A DNA stretch of 64,000 bases from Salinicola endophyticus (GTDB lineage: Bacteria; Pseudomonadota; Gammaproteobacteria; Pseudomonadales; Halomonadaceae), in contig NZ_PZJO01000003.1 in assembly GCF_003206575.1 (NCBI RefSeq), positions 530,436 through 594,435 of the forward strand, in the 5' to 3' direction. A program made the position numbers and the translations under genes. This document shows, piece after piece, positions 30,554 to 39,543 of the stretch. Within the stretch, counting starts at the first letter, position 1, and each line of letters starts with the position of its first letter. The notes under the pieces are model-generated. The model was given only the letters and a program-made list of their open reading frames with translations. It was not told where the DNA came from and did not search any database.

Positions 30554-32007
30554 TGGCGGCGCTGATGGCGATCTCTCCGCTGATTCTGGTCTGTCTCACC
30601 GTCATCGTGGTGATGCTCTCGATCGCCTGGCGGCGACACCATGCGCTAAGCGCCGTCATCACTGCGGTTGGCCTCAACGCCGCGCTGCTGGCGCTGCTGT
30701 TCGGCTGGTCCCAGGGCACGGTGGCGGTCACCGATCTGCTGGTGGTCGACGACCTGGCGCGCTTCGGCGGTGTGCTGGTGCTGATATCGACGCTTGCCTG
30801 CGTGACCCTGGCGCACCACTATCTGGAGGGCTATGACGGGCCGCGGGACGAGTTCTACCTGCTGCTGACGAGCGCCGCCGCCGGGGGCCTGGTGCTGGTC
30901 TCGGCGCGCCACATGGCGACGCTGTTCTTCGGTATCGAGCTGTTGTCGATGCCGCTGTTCGGGATGCTCGCCTACACCCTGCGTGACCGCGGCGCGCTGG
31001 AGAGCGGCATCAAGTACATGGTGCTGTCGGCGGCGGCCACCGCCTTTTTGCTCTTCGGCATGGCGCTGCTCTATGCCATGACCGGGACCCTCGACTTCGA
31101 CGCCCTGGGCCAGGCGCTGGCGACCCAGGGCAGCGATCCCTGGCTGCTGGCCGGGGCCGGGCTGCTGCTGGTGGGGCTGGCGTTCAAGCTGTCGATCGTA
31201 CCGTTCCACCTGTGGACGCCGGACGTCTATCAGGGCGGGCCGGGGCCGGCGACCACCTTCCTCGCCACTGCGAGCAAGGTGGCGGTGTTCCTGGTCCTGC
31301 TGCGCCTGTTCCAGTCGGCGCTGGCGCTGCACGAGAACTGGTGGCACGACCTGCTCGGGGTCATCGCCGTGGTGACCATGCTGGTGGGCAACCTGCTGGC
31401 GCTGACCCAGAACGACCTCAAGCGGCTGCTCGGCTACTCCTCGATCGCCCACTTCGGCTATCTGCTGGTGGCGCTGGTGGTCAACGACGGCCTGGCGGTG
31501 GAGACAGTGGGGATCTACCTGGTGACCTATGTGATCACCACCCTGGGCGCCTTCGGCGTGGTCACGCTGGTCTCCAGCCCCTACACCCCCACCGGGGGGC
31601 CTGCCGACGCCAGCTCGCTGCACCACTACCGTGGCCTGTTCTGGCGCCGCCCCTACCTGACCGCGGTGATGACCGTGTCGATGCTGTCGCTGGCGGGGAT
31701 CCCCTTCACCGCCGGTTTCATCGGCAAGTTCTACATCATTGCCGTGGGGGTGGAGGCGCATCGCTGGTGGCTGGTCGGCAGTGTGGTGCTGGGCAGCGCC
31801 ATCGGGCTCTACTACTACCTGCGGGTGATGGTGACGCTGTTCCTGCACGAGCCGGGCATGCAGAGCCGCGACGCCACCCACGACTGGGCCGAACGCGCGG
31901 GGGGCATGGTGGTGCTCGGGGTGGCCACGCTGGTGATTCTGCTGGGACTCTACCCCACGCCGATGATCGACTGGGTCCACTGGGTCGCCGGCAACAGCGC
32001 CTATTGA
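30550..32007 (+). CDS. nuoN: NADH-quinone oxidoreductase subunit N
   Basis: 485 residues, about 14 membrane segments, third antiporter-like pump subunit and last gene of the nuo operon. Motifs LFFGIELLSMPLFGMLAYTLRD, GLAFKLSIVPFHLWTPDVYQGGPGPATTFLATASKVAVF and RLLGYSSIAHFGYLLVAL. Two ATG codons occur at 30550 and 30553; the first overlaps the nuoM stop. A terminator follows 31 bases after the stop. Confidence 0.96.
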   Translation: MMAALMAISPLILVCLTVIVVMLSIAWRRHHALSAVITAVGLNAALLALLFGWSQGTVAVTDLLVVDDLARFGGVLVLISTLACVTLAHHYLEGYDGPRDEFYLLLTSAAAGGLVLVSARHMATLFFGIELLSMPLFGMLAYTLRDRGALESGIKYMVLSAAATAFLLFGMALLYAMTGTLDFDALGQALATQGSDPWLLAGAGLLLVGLAFKLSIVPFHLWTPDVYQGGPGPATTFLATASKVAVFLVLLRLFQSALALHENWWHDLLGVIAVVTMLVGNLLALTQNDLKRLLGYSSIAHFGYLLVALVVNDGLAVETVGIYLVTYVITTLGAFGVVTLVSSPYTPTGGPADASSLHHYRGLFWRRPYLTAVMTVSMLSLAGIPFTAGFIGKFYIIAVGVEAHRWWLVGSVVLGSAIGLYYYLRVMVTLFLHEPGMQSRDATHDWAERAGGMVVLGVATLVILLGLYPTPMIDWVHWVAGNSAY

Positions 32008-32038
32008 CGCCGCGAGCCGCCGTTTGCCCGCTCACTCA

Positions 32039-32061
32039 AGCGCCTCTTCGGAGGCGCTTTT
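32039..32061 (+). terminator. Terminator of the nuo operon
   Basis: An 8-bp stem, AGCGCCTC (32039-32046) with GAGGCGCT (32051-32058), closes the stable TTCG tetraloop and runs into TTT. Confidence 0.9.
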
Positions 32062-32150
32062 GCGTGGTGCGTGGTGGGAGGTGGCTTGGGCGATGAGGGG
32101 CGTGCGCCTCATGGGCCCCACGGTGGGGGTGTCCGCAAGCGGGGTGAGGC

Positions 32151-32247
32151 GTCGAGAGGGTGATGTCTCTAGAGGGCCACGTATCGAGAGGGTCACACAT
32201 CGACAGGGCCTGGCGTCGAGCGACCGGAGCCGTCGAGCAGGAGGGCT
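32151..32247. repeat. Degenerate 16-bp tandem repeat (about six units)
   Basis: Units begin at 32151 (GTCGAGAGGG), 32167 (CTCTAGAGGG), 32183 (ATCGAGAGGG), 32199 (ATCGACAGGG), 32215 (GTCGAGCGAC) and 32232 (GTCGAGCAGG); the first five are spaced exactly 16 bases, the last 17. A weaker unit may lie at 32135. No gene covers it. Confidence 0.7.
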
Positions 32248-32305
32248 CGGCCCAACGCGGTGTGAGTCAGCCGGTCAAGCGTGATCGGGCTGCTCTGGTG
32301 CGTGC

Positions 32306-33136
32306 TCAGGCGGGGTCGTCGTGGCGCCGATCCTGGCGCCCCAGGCCGATGCTGACGCGGCAGGCGGCGGGCAGATGGACATCGACGGCGACCGGCAGGT
32401 GATCCGAGAACATCGCGTCGAGCACCCGCGAGCCTTCCGGCTTGAGCGAGGCCGACAGCAGGATATGATCGAGCGCGCGCCGCGGCTGCCAGGCGGGGTA
32501 GCTCGGCAGCGGCTTGAGCGGTTCGAGCTCGAGGGCTTGGCAGAAGCGGGTGTGGCTCTGCAACTGATCGGGGGTGCAGTTGAGATCGCCCATCACCACC
32601 ACGTGGCGCAGCGGGCGGATGATCTCGCCGAGATAGTCGAGTTGACGCGCCTGCCCGCGCTGGCTCAGGGCGAGATGGGCGACGAACACATGCAGCGCGT
32701 CAGGGCCACTGCCGTAGCGCGCATGGATGGCACCGCGGCCGCGCATCCCGGGCAGGCGGTGCTCGTCGATCTGGTTGGGCGAGAGTCGCGAGAGCAGCCC
32801 GTTGCTGTGCTGGGCGACCCGGCCCAGATTGCGGTTGAGCTGCTGGAAGTGGTACTCGAAGGCCGAGCGCCGGGCCAGATACTCGACCTGATTGACGTGG
32901 CTGGAGCGGAAGCTGCCGCCGTCGACCTCCTGCAGGCCGACGATGTCGAAGCCGGCCAGCGCGCCGGCGACCCGGTCCAGGCGCGAGCTGCGCTTGGGAT
33001 GCGGCAGCAGGTGCTGCCAGCTGCGGGTCAGATAGTGGTGGTAGGCCGAGGTGTGAATGCCGACCTGCAGATTGCAGGTCAGCAGCTTCAGCGTCGGCGC
33101 GATCTCGCTGGCGGGCGTCGAGGCGGCTACGGACAT
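32306..33136 (-). CDS. Endonuclease/exonuclease/phosphatase (EEP) family protein
   Basis: 276 residues, cytosolic, single EEP domain: LLTCNLQVGIHT (metal-binding Asn), FDIVGLQEVDGG (catalytic Glu), VVVMGDLNCTPD (Asp and Asn) and the terminal FSDHLPVAVDV (Asp-His pair), so all metal and catalytic residues are present. The substrate may be DNA, a phospho-sugar or a lipid headgroup; it cannot be told apart here. The start at 33136 lies four bases after the dsbA stop, so the two form an operon with dsbA first. Confidence 0.88.
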   Translation of the reverse strand: MSVAASTPASEIAPTLKLLTCNLQVGIHTSAYHHYLTRSWQHLLPHPKRSSRLDRVAGALAGFDIVGLQEVDGGSFRSSHVNQVEYLARRSAFEYHFQQLNRNLGRVAQHSNGLLSRLSPNQIDEHRLPGMRGRGAIHARYGSGPDALHVFVAHLALSQRGQARQLDYLGEIIRPLRHVVVMGDLNCTPDQLQSHTRFCQALELEPLKPLPSYPAWQPRRALDHILLSASLKPEGSRVLDAMFSDHLPVAVDVHLPAACRVSIGLGRQDRRHDDPA

Positions 33137-33140
33137 GGTG

Positions 33141-33779
33141 TCACTTGGCCTCCTGGCGCTCCTCGCGCACCTTCTCGATCAGCGCGCTGGCGATTTTCGG
33201 CATGTTCTCGAGCGAGCCTGCGGAGTCCGGGGTCACCACATAGTGGTTGTCGACGATCAGGTCGGGCACGCCCATCAACTGATACGAGCGCATCTTGGCC
33301 GCCGCCTGCTGGATCTGGCTCTTCACGCCGAAGGAGTCGAGCGCCTTGAGCGCCTGCTCCTTGGTCACCCCGTAGTGGGTGAAGAACTCGGCGATGTCAT
33401 CCTCGTCGGTCAGGCGCTTGCCCTGCTTGTGGATCGCGTCCATGAAGTCCTGGCGCATCTCGTGCTCGATGCCCAGCGACTTGGCGGCGTAGAAGGCCTT
33501 GGCATGCTGTTCCCACACCCTGCCCAGCGGCGCCGCCATACGGTCGAACTCGACATCGTCGGGGAGGCTGGCGACCCACTCGTTGAGCGGCTTCTCGAGC
33601 GCGTAGCAGTGCGGGCAGCCGTACCAGAACACCTCGGTGACTTCGATCTTGTTCGCCGGTGCCTCGGACTTCATCGGTTGCTCGATGACCTGATAATCCT
33701 TGCCTTCGACGATGCCGGCGGCCATCACGGCGCCGGAGAAGGTGAGACCTGCCATTAGCGCCACAAGCGACTTGATCAT
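33141..33779 (-). CDS. dsbA: Periplasmic thiol:disulfide oxidoreductase DsbA
   Basis: 212 residues. Signal peptide 1-20 (ends AVMA). Thioredoxin fold with active site Cys55-Pro-His-Cys58 in FWYGCPHCYALEK and the cis-proline loop MGVPDLIVDNHYVV. It introduces disulfides into exported proteins. Closely matches Pseudomonas DsbA. Divergent from engB across 283 bases; the cytochrome c4 gene often beside dsbA in Pseudomonas is missing here. Confidence 0.94.
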   Translation of the reverse strand: MIKSLVALMAGLTFSGAVMAAGIVEGKDYQVIEQPMKSEAPANKIEVTEVFWYGCPHCYALEKPLNEWVASLPDDVEFDRMAAPLGRVWEQHAKAFYAAKSLGIEHEMRQDFMDAIHKQGKRLTDEDDIAEFFTHYGVTKEQALKALDSFGVKSQIQQAAAKMRSYQLMGVPDLIVDNHYVVTPDSAGSLENMPKIASALIEKVREERQEAK

Positions 33780-34062
33780 GCGTGTACTGCTCCTGATGGA
33801 TCGAAAACGGACGTCTCGACGCGGGATCGATTCGGCGGCGAGCCATGGGGTTTTGAGCGCCCGGGATGCCGGAGGTTCCCTGGGCGTCGCGGCCGACGTC
33901 TCCTCATGTCACTGAGGGTAGCCTGCCAGAATGACACGTGAAAGTAGAGGGGCATACCCGGGCAGACACCTGGCGTGCCTGCCGCTGGCGCAGCACTCGC
34001 CCGCCCAGCAGGGCGTGATACACTGCGCGCGACCGATCACGCCCGCCCGTAGAGCCCTTGCC

Positions 34063-34683
34063 ATGACCTCGACGCCCCCGCGCCGCAACTACCAGACGGC
34101 CCGCTTTCTGATCAGCGCCCCCAAGCTGGCCCTGTGCCCGCCGGACGATGGTATCGAGATCGCCTTTGCCGGGCGCTCCAACGCCGGCAAGTCGAGCGCG
34201 ATCAATGCGCTCACCCAGCAGAATGCGCTGGCGCGTACCTCCAAGACCCCGGGGCGGACCCAGTTGATCAACTTCTTCGGTCTGGAGAACGGTGACACCC
34301 TGCGCCTGGTGGACCTGCCCGGCTACGGCTACGCCAAGGTGCCCGAGGCGATGAAGAAGGAGTGGCAGTCGCACCTCGCCGACTATCTGCGAAGGCGCAG
34401 CGGCCTCGCCGGCCTGATTCTGCTGATGGACGTGCGCCACCCGCTGAGCGACTTCGACATCCAGCTGCTGGAGCTGGCCGATGCCCGCGAACTGCCGGTG
34501 CATATCCTGCTGACCAAGGCCGACAAGCTGAAGCAGGGGCCGGCGAAGGCCTCGCTGCAGCAGGTCAAGCGCCAGCTCGCCGAGTGGGAGGATCTGGTCA
34601 GCGTGCAGCTGTTCTCCGCGCTCAAGCGCCAGGGGCTCGACCAGACCTACGCGGTGATGGATCGCTGGCTGGCTGCACGCTGA
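34063..34683 (+). CDS. engB: Ribosome-assembly GTPase EngB (YsxC/YihA)
   Basis: 206 residues. GTP-binding motifs: GRSNAGKS (37-44), KTPGRTQ (switch I), DLPGYGYAK (84-92) and TKAD (151-154). Required for assembly of the large ribosomal subunit in other bacteria. Start at 34063 ([20 protein letters not shown]) matches the family; 44 upstream codons are open but unrelated. A -10-like GATACACT lies about 45 bases upstream. polA, the usual neighbour, is not in the window. Confidence 0.94.
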   Translation: MTSTPPRRNYQTARFLISAPKLALCPPDDGIEIAFAGRSNAGKSSAINALTQQNALARTSKTPGRTQLINFFGLENGDTLRLVDLPGYGYAKVPEAMKKEWQSHLADYLRRRSGLAGLILLMDVRHPLSDFDIQLLELADARELPVHILLTKADKLKQGPAKASLQQVKRQLAEWEDLVSVQLFSALKRQGLDQTYAVMDRWLAAR

Positions 34684-34723
34684 GCCCCCGGCGCCCGCGG
34701 CACGAGGCTCTCCCCGCGACGCA

Positions 34724-35455
34724 CTACTCGCCTCGATCGAGCCGGTCGACCACCGCCGGCAGCTCTCTGACATGGGTGATCCGCGTCACCCGCGGCGGTA
34801 GTTCGCGCTCTCCCTCCTGCTTGGCATCGATCCACACCGCGTGCATGCCCAGGCGCTGCGCCGCGAGCACGTCCTCCTGCCAGTGATCGCCCACGTGCAG
34901 CGCCCGGTGCGGCTGGGTGCCGAGACGCGCCATGGCGGTAAGAAACGGGCGGGTGTCGGGTTTGGGGGCATGCATTTCGCCGGCCAGGATGATCACGTCG
35001 AAGTAGTCGCCCAGCGCCAGGCGGCGCACGTCGACGTTGCCGTTGGTGACCACTCCCAGGCGGTAGCGCCGCGCCCAGGCCTCGAACATCGGCACCACTT
35101 CCGGGAAGGGCGTCACCGCGTGGCGCAGCTGCATGAAGCGCTCGAAGCCGGTGGCGGCCCAGCGCTGCGCCTCCGCCTCGGGCAGGCCGTGCTCGCGCAG
35201 CAGCTCGAGCATGGCGCGCTCGCGAATCCAGCTATGGTCGCCGCGGCTGAGCGGGAAGCGCTGCATCAGTTGCTGGCGCACCTGCTGGTAGGCCTCCAGC
35301 GGAAAGGTCTCGGCCAGGCGCCGGCCTTCCGCCTCCGGCCGGCCGTCGATCTGCTCGAGCAGCCAGGTGTAGTGGGTCGGTTCGGCATGGGCCATGACGG
35401 GCCCGTTGTGCCACAGGGTGTCGTCGAGATCGAAGGTGATGGCGTCGAGCGGCAT
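34724..35455 (-). CDS. yigB: HAD-superfamily hydrolase, YigB-like
   Basis: 243 residues. HAD motifs: DLDDT at 9-13 (nucleophile Asp9, Asp11), VVTNGN, lysine in HAPKPDTRPF, and HVGDHWQEDVLAAQRLG. The cap sits between motifs I and II. In E. coli the gene at this position (dapF-yigA-xerC-yigB) encodes YigB, a flavin mononucleotide phosphatase, so that activity is the best guess. The start at 35455 lies five bases after the xerC stop: last gene of the operon. Convergent with engB. Confidence 0.85.
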   Translation of the reverse strand: MPLDAITFDLDDTLWHNGPVMAHAEPTHYTWLLEQIDGRPEAEGRRLAETFPLEAYQQVRQQLMQRFPLSRGDHSWIRERAMLELLREHGLPEAEAQRWAATGFERFMQLRHAVTPFPEVVPMFEAWARRYRLGVVTNGNVDVRRLALGDYFDVIILAGEMHAPKPDTRPFLTAMARLGTQPHRALHVGDHWQEDVLAAQRLGMHAVWIDAKQEGERELPPRVTRITHVRELPAVVDRLDRGE

Positions 35456-35460
35456 GGCGA

Positions 35461-36363
35461 TCAGGGTTCGTCGTGGGCAGCACCCGGCTTGCGCCGGGCC
35501 CGCGGGTGGGCTTGATCGTAGACCTCGGCGAGCTGCTGCCAGTCGAGGCGGGTATAGATCTGGGTCGTCGAAAGATTGGCATGGCCGAGCAGCTCCTGCA
35601 CCGCGCGCAGGTCCTGGCTCGACTCGAGCAGGTGGCTGGCGAAGGAGTGGCGCAGGCGGTGCGGGTGCAGGTGTTCGGGCAGACCGCGGCGCTTGGCGCA
35701 CTCGTCCAGGCGGCTCTGGATTGCGCGGTGGCCGATCCGGCCGCCGTGCTGAGCCACGAACAGCGCACGTTCGCCGTCGCCGGCGAGCGTGCTGCGCACC
35801 CCCAGCCAGTCGCGAATGGCCGCCGCCGCGCGCCGTCCCAGCGGCACCTGGCGCGGCTTGCCGCCCTTGCCCAGCACGCGGACATGGCGGGCGTCGAGGG
35901 CCTCCAGGTCGAGCCCTGCCAGCTCCGCCAGGCGCAGCCCGCAGGAGTAGAACAGCTCGAGCATGGCCTGATCGCGGATGGCCAGCGGTTCGCCGTCGTG
36001 GGGCGTGTCGAGGAAACGACCGAGCAGGTCGACATCGACCGGGCTGGGCAGATGGCGCGGCTGGCGCGGTGCCTGGGTCAGCTTGACCGGATTGTGGTCG
36101 AGCTCGCCCTGGCTGACCAGGAAGTCGGCGAAGCGCGACAGCGCCGCACGGCGCCGGGCCAGGGTGCGCGGCGCCAGGCCGCGGGTGCGCTCATGCGCCA
36201 GGTAACGCCGTATCAGGGCGACGTCGAGTGCCTGCCAGGTGGCAATGCCCTGGGTGTCGAGCCAGGCCGCGAGCTGAGCCACGTCGCGCCGATAGGCATC
36301 GAGCGTGGCCGGACTGGCGCGCCGGGCCAGGCGCGCCAGGAAGGCGTCAAGCGTCGCCTGCAT
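35461..36363 (-). CDS. xerC: Tyrosine recombinase XerC
   Basis: 300 residues, standard XerC length. SAM-like N-terminal core-binding domain and C-terminal catalytic domain with the Arg of YSCGLRLAEL, Lys of GKGGKPRQVP, His-X-X-Arg in HPHRLRHSFASHLLE, His in LGHANLSTTQIYT and nucleophile Tyr in that last motif. With XerD it resolves chromosome dimers at dif. It is a housekeeping enzyme here: its neighbours are the normal dapF-DUF484-xerC-HAD operon, so it does not mark an island. Start overlaps the DUF484 gene by 17 bases. Confidence 0.95.
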   Translation of the reverse strand: MQATLDAFLARLARRASPATLDAYRRDVAQLAAWLDTQGIATWQALDVALIRRYLAHERTRGLAPRTLARRRAALSRFADFLVSQGELDHNPVKLTQAPRQPRHLPSPVDVDLLGRFLDTPHDGEPLAIRDQAMLELFYSCGLRLAELAGLDLEALDARHVRVLGKGGKPRQVPLGRRAAAAIRDWLGVRSTLAGDGERALFVAQHGGRIGHRAIQSRLDECAKRRGLPEHLHPHRLRHSFASHLLESSQDLRAVQELLGHANLSTTQIYTRLDWQQLAEVYDQAHPRARRKPGAAHDEP

Positions 36364-37087
36364 GGGGGCGCTCGGCGCGCTTGAGCAGGCGGCTGACCAC
36401 CTCGCCGAGATACTCGGTGAAGAGGGTGTCGAGGGTGGCCCGGAAGTGCTCGCTGTCGTGGCTGGCCAGGATCAGAAAGCCCAGCGTCTCGCCCTGGGTG
36501 AGCCGGGTGATGGCGCAGGAGCCGGCACCCTCGGGTGCCTTGCAGTGGGGCAGCAGATGCGCCCAGTCGGCCTGCGACAGCGTGGTGCAGCGGCTGCTCT
36601 GCTCGTTGAGCAGAAGTTCCAGGCGCTGGCGCGCCTCGGCGTCGAGACGAAAACGCGGCGGCTGCCACTGGCGCGTGTCTCGGGGCGTGGCGTGGCACGC
36701 TGGCGGAGCGTCCAGCCACAGCCCGATGGCCTGGGTGCGAAAGCGTTCGGCGAGCTGGGTCGACAGCGCCTCGGCCAGGGCGTCGGCGTCCTCGGCTTCG
36801 ATCAGCCCCAGCACCAGTTCGCGGGTGCGCCGATACTGCGCCTCGTTGTAGCGCGCCGACTCGAGCAGGTTCTCCAGCCGCCACTCGGCGCTCTCGGCAC
36901 GCTGGCGCAGATCGACCACCAGGCGTTCGAGCAGCGAGACGGCGCCGGGGATATGCGGGTGCGGCACCTTGAGTTGCTGCAGCAGCCCCTCGCGACCGAC
37001 AAAGAAGTCGGTGTGCTGGGCCAGCCACTCGGCGACCCGATCGGGGTCGAGCGTCTGACGCGGCTCGGGGACCTGGACACGTGACAT
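36347..37087 (-). CDS. DUF484 family protein
   Basis: 246 residues. N-terminal LDPDRVAEWLAQHTDFFVGREGLLQQLKVPHP is the family signature, followed by a helical stretch (AVSLLERLVVDLRQRAESAEWRLENLL) and a GAF-like C-terminal half. The function is unknown; it is conserved between dapF and xerC in Pseudomonas and relatives (yigA position in E. coli). Overlaps xerC by 17 bases, showing coupling. Confidence 0.9.
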   Translation of the reverse strand: MSRVQVPEPRQTLDPDRVAEWLAQHTDFFVGREGLLQQLKVPHPHIPGAVSLLERLVVDLRQRAESAEWRLENLLESARYNEAQYRRTRELVLGLIEAEDADALAEALSTQLAERFRTQAIGLWLDAPPACHATPRDTRQWQPPRFRLDAEARQRLELLLNEQSSRCTTLSQADWAHLLPHCKAPEGAGSCAITRLTQGETLGFLILASHDSEHFRATLDTLFTEYLGEVVSRLLKRAERPHAGDA

Positions 37088-37217
37088 GCGGCTGTTCTCC
37101 TGTCGTCCCGGGTGAAGTCGTGGCAGGGCGCCCTGTGGGAGCGCCCGGTCTCACCGGTGGTTGTCCGATCGTTGTTATAGGGCCGGCAAGGTGGCCGGCG
37201 CACGGCGGCGGCCGGGT

Positions 37218-38051
37218 TCAGCTCAGCGGCACGCGCCCCTCGAAGACCCGCTCGGCCGGGCCGGTCATGATCATCGGGGTGTCGCCCCCGGCCCACTCCA
37301 GGGTCAGCCGCCCGCCGCGCAGGGTCACCTCGACCGGACTCGCGAGCACGCCGCGGCGGATACCGCAGGCCACCGCCGCGCAGGCACCGGTACCGCAGGC
37401 CAGGGTCTCGCCGGCGCCGCGCTCGTAGACGCGCAGGCGGATGGCGTGGGGCGATTCGATCTGCATGAAGCCGACATTGACCTGACGCGGGAAGCTCGGG
37501 TGGCGCTGCAGCGCCGGGCCGAGGGTCTCGACCGGGGCGCTGTCGACGTCTTCGACCTCGATCACCGCGTGCGGGTTGCCCATCGAGGCGACGCTCAGTG
37601 CCAGCGGCTGGCCGTCGACCTCGAGCGGGTGCAGCGGGACATCTTCCTCGGCGCTGAACGGCAGCGCCGCCGGGGCGAAGCGCGGCGCGCCCATATCCAC
37701 CCGCACCCGGCCATCGGGGTCGACCTTGAGCGTCAGCGGGCCACCCAGGGTCTCGACGCGCAGCTCGCGCTTGTGAGTCAGGCGCTGATCGATCACGAAG
37801 CGCGCGAAGCAGCGCGCACCGTTGCCGCAGTTCTCCACTTCACCGCCATCGGCGTTGAAGATGCGATAGCGAAAATCCATGTCGGGTTGCCGCGGTGGCT
37901 CCACCAGCAGCAGCTGGTCGAAGCCGATCCCGAAGTGCCGGTCGGCGAGGCGGCGGATCTGCTCGTCGCGCAGGTAGGCGCGCTGACTGATCAGATCGAC
38001 CACCATGAAGTCGTTGCCGAGGCCGTGCATCTTGGTGAAATTCAACAGCAT
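37218..38051 (-). CDS. dapF: Diaminopimelate epimerase DapF
   Basis: 277 residues. Converts LL- to meso-diaminopimelate for lysine and peptidoglycan. The two catalytic cysteines are in [17 protein letters not shown] (Cys75) and [16 protein letters not shown] (near 219). Start [15 protein letters not shown] is universal for DapF. Its ATG overlaps the lysA stop by one base (TGATG), so translation is coupled. Confidence 0.96.
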   Translation of the reverse strand: MLLNFTKMHGLGNDFMVVDLISQRAYLRDEQIRRLADRHFGIGFDQLLLVEPPRQPDMDFRYRIFNADGGEVENCGNGARCFARFVIDQRLTHKRELRVETLGGPLTLKVDPDGRVRVDMGAPRFAPAALPFSAEEDVPLHPLEVDGQPLALSVASMGNPHAVIEVEDVDSAPVETLGPALQRHPSFPRQVNVGFMQIESPHAIRLRVYERGAGETLACGTGACAAVACGIRRGVLASPVEVTLRGGRLTLEWAGGDTPMIMTGPAERVFEGRVPLS

Positions 38052-39313
38052 CAAGACGTCTCCGGCAGCCGCGACTCGAGGGCCCACAGCGACGCGAGCG
38101 ACTCCCGCTGGCGCACCAGATGGCAGGTCTCGCCATCCACCAGCACCTCCGGCGGGCGGCCGCGGCTGTTGTAGTTCGAGGCCATGACGAAACCATAGGC
38201 GCCAGCGGCGTGCACCACCAGCAGATCGCCCTCGGCCACGGCGAGTTCGCGCGCCTTGCCCAGGAAGTCGCCGCTTTCGCATACCGGGCCGACCACGTCG
38301 TAGCAGGCGCTAGGGCGCGGGGCGCGGGTATCGACCGCCTCGATGCGCTGCCACGCCTGATAGAGCGAGGGACGGATCATGTCGTTCATGCCGGCGTCGA
38401 CGATGGCGAAGTTCTTGCTTTCGCCCGGCTTGAGGTACTCGATCCGGGTCAGCAGCACGCCGGCGTTGGCGGCGATCGAGCGGCCCGGTTCGAAGATCAG
38501 GGTCAGCTCGCGTCCGGCCAGCCGCTCGCGCACGGCGGCTACCAGCGCCTGGGCCGGCGGCGGCGTCTCGTCCTGATAGACCACGCCGAGGCCGCCACCC
38601 AGATCGAGATGCTCGAGGGTGATGCCGCGCTCGGCGAGGCGATCGACCAGTGCGAGCAAGCGGTCGAGGGCATCCAGGAAGGGCGCCAGCTCGGTGAGCT
38701 GGGAGCCGATATGGCAGTCCAGCCCCACCACCCTGAGATGGTCGCGCCCGGCCGCCCAGGTATAGAGATCGAGCACCTCGTCGGCGGCGACGCCGAACTT
38801 GTTGTCCTTGAGACCGGTGGAGATATAGGGGTGAGTGCCGGCGTCGACGTCCGGATTGACCCGGATCGAGACGTTGGCCACCTGGCCGCGTTCGGCGGCG
38901 ACACGTTCGAGGCGCTCGAGTTCGGGGCGCGACTCGACGTTGAAGCACTTGATGCCGACCTCCAGCGCCCGTGCCATCTCGTCGGCCTGCTTGGCGACCC
39001 CGGAGAAGACCACCTTGGCCGGGTCGCCGCCGGCGGCCAGTACCCGCTCCAGTTCACCCTGGGAGACGATGTCGAATCCGGCGCCGAGGCGCGCCAGCAG
39101 GTCGATCACCGCCAGGTTGGAGTTGGTCTTCAGCGCGTAGCAGACCAGATGTGGCATATCGCCCAGGGCATCGCTGTAGGCGCGGAACTGCTGCGTCAGC
39201 GCGGCGCGCGAGTAGACGTAGCAGGGCGTGCCGTAGTCGGCGGCGATCTGCGCCAGGGGGACCGATTCGGCGTGCAGCACGCCGTCATGCCGGGGGAAGG
39301 CTTCGAACGTCAC
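38051..39313 (-). CDS. lysA: Diaminopimelate decarboxylase LysA
   Basis: 420 residues. PLP enzyme of the last lysine step. PLP lysine Lys62 in [23 protein letters not shown] phosphate loop, [11 protein letters not shown] and CESGDFLGK at the second active-site half. Acts on the product of DapF encoded directly downstream. Overlaps lptM by four bases. Confidence 0.96.
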   Translation of the reverse strand: MTFEAFPRHDGVLHAESVPLAQIAADYGTPCYVYSRAALTQQFRAYSDALGDMPHLVCYALKTNSNLAVIDLLARLGAGFDIVSQGELERVLAAGGDPAKVVFSGVAKQADEMARALEVGIKCFNVESRPELERLERVAAERGQVANVSIRVNPDVDAGTHPYISTGLKDNKFGVAADEVLDLYTWAAGRDHLRVVGLDCHIGSQLTELAPFLDALDRLLALVDRLAERGITLEHLDLGGGLGVVYQDETPPPAQALVAAVRERLAGRELTLIFEPGRSIAANAGVLLTRIEYLKPGESKNFAIVDAGMNDMIRPSLYQAWQRIEAVDTRAPRPSACYDVVGPVCESGDFLGKARELAVAEGDLLVVHAAGAYGFVMASNYNSRGRPPEVLVDGETCHLVRQRESLASLWALESRLPETS

Positions 39314-39543
39314 GGCTGTGCCTCCGCCTGGGGTGTCTGGGACGGATGCTGAGGCTGGGCCTGCGCGGTGTCACCCTGCCGTGCGGGCTCGCCCTGCTGG
39401 GCGTCGTCGTGGGTGCCCTGGGGATCGTAGGTCTTGGCCGCCTGGTTGTCCTCGGGCAGATAGAGCGGGCCTTTCTGGCCGCAGCCGGCCACCGCCAGCC
39501 CGGTCAGGGCGAGCAGGGCGACGAGAAGCAGATTACGCGACAT
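39310..39543 (-). CDS. lptM: Small lipoprotein LptM (YifL)
   Basis: 77 residues. Lipoprotein signal (1-20) with lipobox LAVAGC, Cys21, followed directly by [11 protein letters not shown], the LptM/YifL signature. In E. coli LptM helps oxidative maturation of the LPS-export translocon LptD/E at the outer membrane. The rest is Q/D/P-rich and disordered. Located between argH and lysA (lppL position of Pseudomonas), overlapping both. Confidence 0.9.
   Translation of the reverse strand: MSRNLLLVALLALTGLAVAGCGQKGPLYLPEDNQAAKTYDPQGTHDDAQQGEPARQGDTAQAQPQHPSQTPQAEAQP

Noticed and set aside
35461-36363. Tyrosine recombinase as a sign of an integrated element
   Set aside because: It is XerC in its conserved dapF-DUF484-xerC-HAD operon; no att repeats or cargo are present.
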